Source: Chloroflexota bacterium (GTDB lineage: Bacteria; Chloroflexota; Limnocylindria; Limnocylindrales; CSP1-4). From it: 11,147 bases of DNA. Location of the stretch: positions 1 to 11,147 of the forward strand of contig JACQEH010000235.1 in assembly GCA_016200675.1 (NCBI GenBank), given 5' to 3'. Both the position numbers and the translations under genes were made by a program. Of the stretch, positions 6,787 through 11,147 are shown piece after piece (the first letter of the stretch is position 1; each line of letters opens with the position of its first letter). A model generated the notes under the pieces. It made no database searches, was not told the origin of the DNA, and worked only from the letters and a program-made list of their open reading frames with translations.

Positions 6787-8370
6787 ATGACCGAGATCCT
6801 GACGGAATCCTTCTGCGAGCGCTGTGGCACGCGCTACACGTTCGAGTCGTCCGCCCCGCGGCAACGCAAGCTGGGCGGCCTGAAGGTGCTCGGGCGCGGC
6901 CTGAAGAACTTCGTCATGTCGGACGACTCGTCCCTCGACGAGGCGCTGGCGGCGGCCCGATCGGATGCGGAGCGGGATGCGACCGCTCACCAACTGGACG
7001 CCTTCCATCGGACCTTCAACTTCTGCATGTCGTGCCGCCAGTACACCTGCGCCAACTGCTGGAACGAGGTCGAGGCACGATGCCTGTCGTGTGCCCCCCT
7101 GGCCCTCGCGGAGACCGCACCGGTGCTCGACGAGGTCGACCCGGAGCGCCTCCTGCGCTTCATGGGAGCACCGACGGCCCAGGCGCCCGCCGCGGTCGAC
7201 GAGCCCGTTGCCGCCCACCGCCATCTCGCCGAGCTGATCGGCGACGAGGTCCACGACGCCGAGGCCGCTTCCGAGGCTGGGGTCTCCGTGGCGGCGGCCG
7301 AGAGCGTGGCGGAGGCCGAGAGCGCGGCGGACGCCGAGAGCGCGGCGGTGGCGGAGGCCAGGTCGTTTGCCTCGTCGGCCGCCCAGGCTGCCGAGGCGCT
7401 CCACCTCGAGCCGGTGCGCTCGTCGCCGATCGAGTCGGCCATGCATGCTGCTGCCGCGCCGGACCTCGAGGATGTCGTGCCGAACCGGGCACCTGAGGAG
7501 ACCGCGGCAGCCTCGGAAGCCGCAGGTGTTCCCGCCCCGGAGGTCGTCGCCGCCGACCTCGTCGAGCAGGCAGCACCGATCGGCGGGCTCGCGCCCGGCC
7601 AGAACATCGACGATGCGATCGCCGCCTACGAGGCCACGCTCGAGGGTGACGCGGGCGCCGCCGCCCGTCCGGTTGCGCCGTCCGGGGCGGTGCCGACGGC
7701 TGCTCTCGAGGTGGCCCACGAGGTCGAGGCCCCGGGCGAGCTCGTGGCCGCGATGGAGGCCCTGGGCGAGGGTGCCATCGAGCCGGCGTCCGAGGCGACG
7801 GCCGACGCCGCGATCGAGCGGGTCGCCCATATCGAGATCGAGTCCGCCGCGGCGATCGAGTCCGCCGCGGCGATCGAGTCCGCCGAGATCGAAGCCCCGA
7901 CGCCGACGCCCGTCGTCGAGGCTGCGGTCGAGGCGGCGCCGGAGGTCGAGCCCGTCGTCGAACATGCGGCCGCACCGACTCCGGAACCCGAGGAACGCGA
8001 CGCGGAAGCGGCATCGGGTGCGCCCGGCGTCGACCTCATCGAACAGCCGACCTGGCCGGCCGCCGCCCCGGCCGAGACGCCGAGCCCCGTCCGGCCGCCG
8101 GCCGCTCCGTCGTGGCCGACCGGCCCGCGCTGGCCGACGTCGATCCCGGCCCGGCCCACGCCAGCCCCCACCGAACCCCTCGCCGATCCCCTGGCCGCGT
8201 TCATGGCCCGCACCGCGACGGACGCCATGTGGGCCGCCTCAAGTCGCGACGTCGTCCAGCCTGTCGCGGCAGCACAGGCCGTGACCGCGGTCCAGCCCTG
8301 CACGAAGTGCGGCATCTCGCTCTCCGCGACAGCTCGCTTCTGCCGCCGCTGCGGCACGCCCCAGGGCTGA
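6787..8370 (+). CDS. Zinc-ribbon protein with long acidic Ala/Glu-rich linker
   Basis: A 527-residue protein of no family I can name. The N-terminal part is Cys-rich: CERC (10-13), CMSC (80-83), CANC (88-91) and CLSC (99-102), enough for two zinc sites, with a basic stretch (25-42) between the first two pairs. From about 110 to 500 the chain is acidic, Ala/Glu/Pro-rich and repetitive, so probably disordered. The C-terminus is a compact zinc ribbon, CTKC (505-508) and CRRC (519-522). No signal peptide or membrane segment is present, so it should be cytoplasmic; zinc-ribbon pairs often mediate protein or nucleic-acid contacts. The start is the ATG at 6787, where the Cys-rich domain begins and a GGGGG tract lies just upstream; the same frame is open far upstream, antisense to rodA and fhaA, but that is not coding. 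It is divergent from fhaA and stands alone as a transcription unit. Confidence 0.85.
   Translation: MTEILTESFCERCGTRYTFESSAPRQRKLGGLKVLGRGLKNFVMSDDSSLDEALAAARSDAERDATAHQLDAFHRTFNFCMSCRQYTCANCWNEVEARCLSCAPLALAETAPVLDEVDPERLLRFMGAPTAQAPAAVDEPVAAHRHLAELIGDEVHDAEAASEAGVSVAAAESVAEAESAADAESAAVAEARSFASSAAQAAEALHLEPVRSSPIESAMHAAAAPDLEDVVPNRAPEETAAASEAAGVPAPEVVAADLVEQAAPIGGLAPGQNIDDAIAAYEATLEGDAGAAARPVAPSGAVPTAALEVAHEVEAPGELVAAMEALGEGAIEPASEATADAAIERVAHIEIESAAAIESAAAIESAEIEAPTPTPVVEAAVEAAPEVEPVVEHAAAPTPEPEERDAEAASGAPGVDLIEQPTWPAAAPAETPSPVRPPAAPSWPTGPRWPTSIPARPTPAPTEPLADPLAAFMARTATDAMWAASSRDVVQPVAAAQAVTAVQPCTKCGISLSATARFCRRCGTPQG
7837..7887 (+). repeat. 18-bp tandem repeat in the linker (ESAAAI units)
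   Basis: ATCGAGTCCGCCGCGGCG is present twice exactly (7837-7854 and 7855-7872), followed by a partial third copy at 7873-7887. It encodes IESAAA units. A looser repeat with GCCGAGAGCGCGGCG-like units at about 7300-7355 encodes AESAA motifs. Both sit in the low-complexity linker and keep the frame. Confidence 0.8.
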
Positions 8371-8381
8371 CCGGCGCGGCC

Positions 8382-8399
8382 GGCTCAGCTCGCTGAGCC
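8382..8399. terminator. Hairpin between convergent genes
   Basis: GGCTCAG (8382-8388) and CTGAGCC (8393-8399) form a perfect 7-bp stem with a 4-base loop. It starts 12 bases after the plus-strand zinc-ribbon gene and covers the stop and last codons of the convergent BrkB gene. No T-run follows on either strand, so if it ends transcription it is a non-canonical, possibly bidirectional, terminator. Confidence 0.4.
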
Positions 8400-9338
8400 C
8401 CCGCCGGGGTACGGGGGCACCGGGGCCCGCGTCCCGTCCTCGGCGCGTCCCTTCGCGGCTGGATTCCCGTCCCCGGCGAGACCCGCCGCCTCCCGGGTCG
8501 CGCGCTCGCTGACCCAGGCCGCGCCCACGAGCAGCGCCTGGAACGAGATGCCCAGCCAGGCCAGAGCCGCGAAGGCCGTCGCGATCGTCCCGATCGCCGC
8601 CGCGGCCCCGATGAGGCGGGGAGCGACGTAGACGAAGGCGCGGGCCAGGATCCAGAGGACGAGGGCGACGACCCAGCTCGGCCGCCAGACCGCCCGCCAG
8701 CTCGGATGGATCTCGAAGACCGAGCGGTAGACGATCGCGACCGCGGCGATCGCCAGGGCGAGCGGCAGGACCGCCAGGGTCAGCTGGCTGAAGGCCGAGA
8801 CCACCACGTAGCCCTTCGTCGTGACGGCGGCGTCGAGGAACGCGCCGGTCGCCGCCAGGACCGCCGAGCCGAGGACGACGCCCACCAGCAGGAAGACGAC
8901 GCCGAGTCCGAACGCGTTGCGGGCCAGGATGTTCCGCGTCCGCGTTCCGCCGGCGATCCGGACCATGGCGTCCTCGAAGGCCAGGATGAACCGGCTGCCG
9001 CCCCAGACGAGCGCGATGGCACCGAGGATCGAGAGGGTCCCGGCGGCCCCGGCGGCCTCGGCGAGGACGAGGTTGATGAGGCCGCGCATTGGTGGCAGCA
9101 CGTCCGCGATCGTCGAGATCACCGACTGGCGGATCGCCGGGTCGCCGACGACGAGGCCGGTGACCCCGGCCGTGAGCAGGGCCAGCGGCACGATGGCGAA
9201 GAGGGCGCTGTAGGCGAGGCCGCCGGCCAGGAGGGCACCGCCGGCCCGCTCGTATCGCGACAGCACCGCCCAGATCGTCCGGACCCGATCGCGTTCGATC
9301 AGGGCGATCACCCGGGCGGGCCAGCGGCCCGGCAGCAT
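8385..9338 (-). CDS. YihY/BrkB family inner-membrane protein
   Basis: A 317-residue integral membrane protein of the YihY/virulence factor BrkB family, once misnamed ribonuclease BN; its biochemical role is not established. About six hydrophobic segments are visible (near 37-60, 100-116, 142-168, 178-203, 220-240 and 247-275). Family features include the LAYSALFAIVPLALL start of the first helix (41-55) and WGGSRFILAFEDAMVRI (112-128). The C-terminus is a charged, Gly/Pro-rich cytoplasmic tail. The frame is open to 9659, but the ATG at 9338 is where the family begins, and it lies two bases past the stop of the helix-turn-helix gene; the upstream extension is antisense-like Arg/Pro sequence. 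It is probably the last gene of a four-gene operon. Confidence 0.9.
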   Translation of the reverse strand: MLPGRWPARVIALIERDRVRTIWAVLSRYERAGGALLAGGLAYSALFAIVPLALLTAGVTGLVVGDPAIRQSVISTIADVLPPMRGLINLVLAEAAGAAGTLSILGAIALVWGGSRFILAFEDAMVRIAGGTRTRNILARNAFGLGVVFLLVGVVLGSAVLAATGAFLDAAVTTKGYVVVSAFSQLTLAVLPLALAIAAVAIVYRSVFEIHPSWRAVWRPSWVVALVLWILARAFVYVAPRLIGAAAAIGTIATAFAALAWLGISFQALLVGAAWVSERATREAAGLAGDGNPAAKGRAEDGTRAPVPPYPGGGSAS

Positions 9339-9340
9339 CG

Positions 9341-9580
9341 TCAGTCCCGAAGGTCCTCGAACAGGCCGGGCTGGAGGGCGTCGGCCCGGACGCGACGCGG
9401 TGGCGCGATCAGGGCGCGCACTTCGCCGCGCCGGACGAAGCGGCGACCCCCGAGCTTGATGCTCTGGAGCTTGCCGGTCCTGGCCCACGTCCCGATCGTC
9501 GAGGGCCGGAAGCGCACGTTTGCCGCCCCCAGGATCTCGGCAGCCTCGGCCAGGCTGATCCAGTCGGTCGCAGCGGGCAT
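9341..9580 (-). CDS. Small helix-turn-helix (MerR/excisionase-type) DNA-binding protein
   Basis: A 79-residue protein made almost wholly of one winged-helix unit of the excisionase/MerR type. ISLAEAAEILG (8-18) gives the first helices, RPSTIGTWARTGKLQSIKLG (25-44) the recognition helix and wing, and RRFVRRGEVRALI (46-58) the closing strand and helix. Proteins of this class bind DNA as small regulators or excision factors; the sequence does not say which. No integrase, attachment site or phage gene is nearby, so a regulatory role is likelier than excision. The ATG at 9580 follows the FmdB stop by two bases and has AAGGGCG about 10-16 bases upstream. The same frame is open to 9976, but that extension lies antisense-like across the FmdB gene. 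Confidence 0.82.
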   Translation of the reverse strand: MPAATDWISLAEAAEILGAANVRFRPSTIGTWARTGKLQSIKLGGRRFVRRGEVRALIAPPRRVRADALQPGLFEDLRD

Positions 9581-9582
9581 GG

Positions 9583-9996
9583 TCAGTCGCCCTTGTTCTT
9601 CCGGGCGGATGCCCGCTCGCCCTTCCCGGCCGGTGCGGGCACGTTGCCCGAAGCGGCATCCGATGACCTCGCCGTCGAGCCTGCCGACGACGCCTCGCCG
9701 GACGACGGGGTGTCCCCTGAGGACGTATCCGCCGACGAGGCGTCGGCTGGCGCGCCGTCGGTCGAAGCGCCGTCGGAGGACGCGGCGTTTCGCGACCTCC
9801 CCGGTGCCGACGTCGAGGATCGATCCTTCTTGGCCCAGCCGGAGCCCTTGAAGTGCACGGCCGGCGTGGCGAAGGCCTTGCGCATGGTGCCCTCCCGGCC
9901 GCAGTTCGGACAGAAGCGCGGCCCGAGCTCGTTGATGCCGTGGATCACCTCCACGACGTGTCCGCAGGACGAGCAACCGTAGTCGTAGATGGGCAT
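9583..9996 (-). CDS. FmdB-type zinc ribbon protein with low-complexity tail
   Basis: A 137-residue protein. It opens with the FmdB/CxxC_CxxC_SSSS signature: MPIYDYGCSSCGH, then CPNCG, giving Cys8, Cys11, Cys29 and Cys32 for one zinc ion. The domain ends near residue 55 with the usual HFKGSGW motif (48-54). Residues 58-137 are Ser/Ala/Asp-rich and end in a basic cluster, so the tail is probably disordered; most family members also carry a variable tail. FmdB was named for a proposed regulator of formamidase, but the general function of the family is unknown. The ATG at 9996 has GGCGGGAG upstream. It follows the zinc-ribbon hypothetical gene by 25 bases and precedes the helix-turn-helix gene by two. 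Confidence 0.9.
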   Translation of the reverse strand: MPIYDYGCSSCGHVVEVIHGINELGPRFCPNCGREGTMRKAFATPAVHFKGSGWAKKDRSSTSAPGRSRNAASSDGASTDGAPADASSADTSSGDTPSSGEASSAGSTARSSDAASGNVPAPAGKGERASARKNKGD

Positions 9997-10021
9997 GGCC
10001 TGCCTGCTCCCGCCTGGTCCG

Positions 10022-10780
10022 TCAGCCGCGGTTGAGGCGCATGCCGCACTTGGGGCAGTAGAACGCCCGCTCGTGGGCCGACTGGAAGCCGCAGTTGGCG
10101 CACACCACCCCGCCCTGCCCGTGGGCGACGGCCGGCCGCTCCACGGCTGTCAGCCCGAGCGAGTACTGGCTGGCGAGGATGTTCGAGAGGATGCTGGTCA
10201 GGATCCGCGAGCCGACGCGGTCCGTGTCTCCGCGGACGCCGCGCCCGCCCCAGCCCACGACGCCGCGGACGATCATGTCACCGGTCACCTCGTCCCAGTG
10301 GGCGGCGACCCCGCCCACGACGGCGTTGTACTCCGGGTAGCCCGAGGTATCCGTCTCGCCGTCGAGGAGGGCCGAGACGAAGGTATCGAAGGCCAGGTCG
10401 ACCGCATCGATGGTCTCGAGGACGACCAGGGCGTGGCGCCCGATCGGCGAGAGGGCGTGATGGGCGTTGAGCCACTGCATCGCCTCGGATGGCCGGACGA
10501 TGGCCGGCGACGCCTGACTGAACTCGATCGGCAGCGGCTCGATCACCTCGACCTCGCTGCGGGCGATCCCGGACAGCATCGAGGGCAGGTCCGCAAGGGC
10601 GCCGGGGCCGGCCTTGATCCGGACGCCCTCGCTCGTCTTGCCGGCGTAGTTGATGCGGAGCTGGTGCTCCTGGGCGACGACCTCCTCGGGCAGGGCGGTG
10701 CCGGACACGCGCGACGCGGCCTGGGGGGCCGCGGTCGGCGCAGCGTCGTTGCCCTTGCGGCGAAGGAATTCGAGCGGCAC
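10022..10780 (-). CDS. Hypothetical protein with C-terminal zinc ribbon
   Basis: A 252-residue protein I cannot assign to a family. After a short basic and Ala-rich N-terminus (1-33) there is a globular region of about 185 residues with no signal peptide or obvious membrane segment. It contains distinctive stretches such as GKTSEGVRIKAGPG (47-60), AMQWLNAHHALSPIGRHALV (100-119) and the Gly-rich VRGVVGWGGRGVRGD (171-185). It ends in a Cys4 zinc ribbon, CANC (227-230) and CPKC (242-245), within 10 residues of the C-terminus. Start is a GTG at 10780 with a strong GGGGAGAG about 8-15 bases upstream. It appears to head the operon with FmdB, the helix-turn-helix protein and BrkB. TAGGCT on the minus strand at 10822-10827, overlapping the stop of the preceding gene, could be its -10, though no -35 is clear. 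Confidence 0.85.
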   Translation of the reverse strand: MPLEFLRRKGNDAAPTAAPQAASRVSGTALPEEVVAQEHQLRINYAGKTSEGVRIKAGPGALADLPSMLSGIARSEVEVIEPLPIEFSQASPAIVRPSEAMQWLNAHHALSPIGRHALVVLETIDAVDLAFDTFVSALLDGETDTSGYPEYNAVVGGVAAHWDEVTGDMIVRGVVGWGGRGVRGDTDRVGSRILTSILSNILASQYSLGLTAVERPAVAHGQGGVVCANCGFQSAHERAFYCPKCGMRLNRG

Positions 10781-10824
10781 GTGAAGGCTCTCCCCGGACG
10801 ACGGCTGGCGCGATCGGACGAAGC

Positions 10825-11147
10825 CTATCCTAGCAGCGCCGCCGGGCCGGACCGGGACAGGGCGGGCTCCCCCACTTCGATGGGCGGACCGGACGCCGCT
10901 GGCACGAAGACGGACGCCTCTGGCACGAAGACGGCCGCCTCGAGGGGCCCGAGGTGGACCGCTCCACCAGACGCGAACGGCGGCGGCGGCGCGAGGTGGG
11001 TCGACGCCGCGGCCACCAAGCGCCCACCAGGGGCGACGCCGACCGTTGCGGCCAGGGCGTCGTCCGAGAAGTTCACGACCACGAGCGCCTGGGCGTCGCC
11101 CAAGGATCGCAGGTAGGCCAGGACGTCGGGCGACGAGGTCTCGAGCA
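10825..11147 (-). CDS. 3' end of a probable GH13 (alpha-amylase/alpha-glucosidase family) enzyme
   Basis: The frame is open from the right edge to a TAG at 10825 (106 residues visible). The segment DVLAYLRSLGDAQALVVVNFSDDA is typical of the junction between the catalytic barrel and the C-terminal beta domain in GH13 alpha-glucosidases and trehalose synthase-like enzymes. A beta-sandwich-like run ending LGPLEAAVFVP is the usual C-terminus. Catalytic residues lie outside the window, so substrate cannot be given. Beyond the normal end there is a further Pro/Ala/Ser-rich tail of about 30 residues that begins with a tandem VFVPEAS/VFVPAAS duplication (21-base units at 10899-10940), suggesting the original stop was lost or displaced. 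The next gene starts 44 bases downstream of this stop. Confidence 0.7.
   Translation of the reverse strand, partial: LETSSPDVLAYLRSLGDAQALVVVNFSDDALAATVGVAPGGRLVAAASTHLAPPPPFASGGAVHLGPLEAAVFVPEASVFVPAASGPPIEVGEPALSRSGPAALLG

Noticed and set aside
9341..9580. Small helix-turn-helix gene as a phage or plasmid excisionase
   Set aside because: No integrase, attachment-site repeat, tRNA or phage gene is near, and it is embedded in an operon-like series. A regulator is the simpler reading.
8706..9851. Plus-strand 381-codon frame opposite BrkB, the helix-turn-helix and FmdB genes
   Set aside because: It spans three well-supported minus-strand genes and reads as Asp/Arg/Gly-rich shadow sequence.

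Overview
The window is GC-rich throughout, with short intergenic gaps and stop/start overlaps. Gene content and order (FHA proteins, a SEDS glycosyltransferase, a class B penicillin-binding protein, then MoxR and DUF58) resemble the cell-wall cluster of Actinomycetota and of some Chloroflexota such as the Limnocylindria-type lineages. I favour a high-GC Chloroflexota or actinobacterial genome, possibly a metagenome assembly. This is inference from gene order and composition; no marker gene in the window settles it.

Left part, minus strand, read from 6621 down to 1: fhaA-like (DUF3662 plus FHA), a second FHA gene surviving only as its 3' half, an FtsW/RodA-type SEDS protein, a PbpA-type transpeptidase, a small membrane protein with a collagen-like Gly-X-Y repeat, a MoxR AAA+ ATPase and a DUF58 protein cut by the left edge. 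The genes from the fhaB remnant to the collagen-like protein are joined by ATGA or GTGA overlaps. The SEDS and PBP proteins should polymerise and cross-link peptidoglycan at the membrane. The FHA proteins would normally link this to Ser/Thr kinase signalling. MoxR and DUF58 form a well-known pair of uncertain envelope or chaperone function.

The fhaA/fhaB boundary is damaged. The first FHA domain stops after its NGTFVNG strand and is followed, one frame off, by the second half of another FHA domain. No start codon precedes that half in its own frame. By chance the fhaA frame stays open through this stretch and runs into the SEDS gene, giving a 767-codon open frame that a gene caller would probably report as one FHA-FtsW fusion. 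A deletion or an assembly error is the simpler reading.

Middle: a divergent promoter region (6622-6786) separates this cluster from a plus-strand gene (6787-8370). That gene encodes a protein with Cys-rich zinc-binding ends and a very long acidic Ala/Glu-rich linker.

Right part, minus strand, read from 11147 down to 8385: the 3' end of a probable GH13 glycosidase, a zinc-ribbon protein of unknown function, an FmdB-type zinc ribbon protein, a small helix-turn-helix protein and a YihY/BrkB membrane protein. The last four are tightly packed and probably one operon. It converges on the plus-strand gene at a small hairpin. I saw no tRNA, rRNA, insertion sequence, CRISPR array or defence system. 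Apart from short gaps (the longest, 6622-6786, is about 165 bases) the window is coding.
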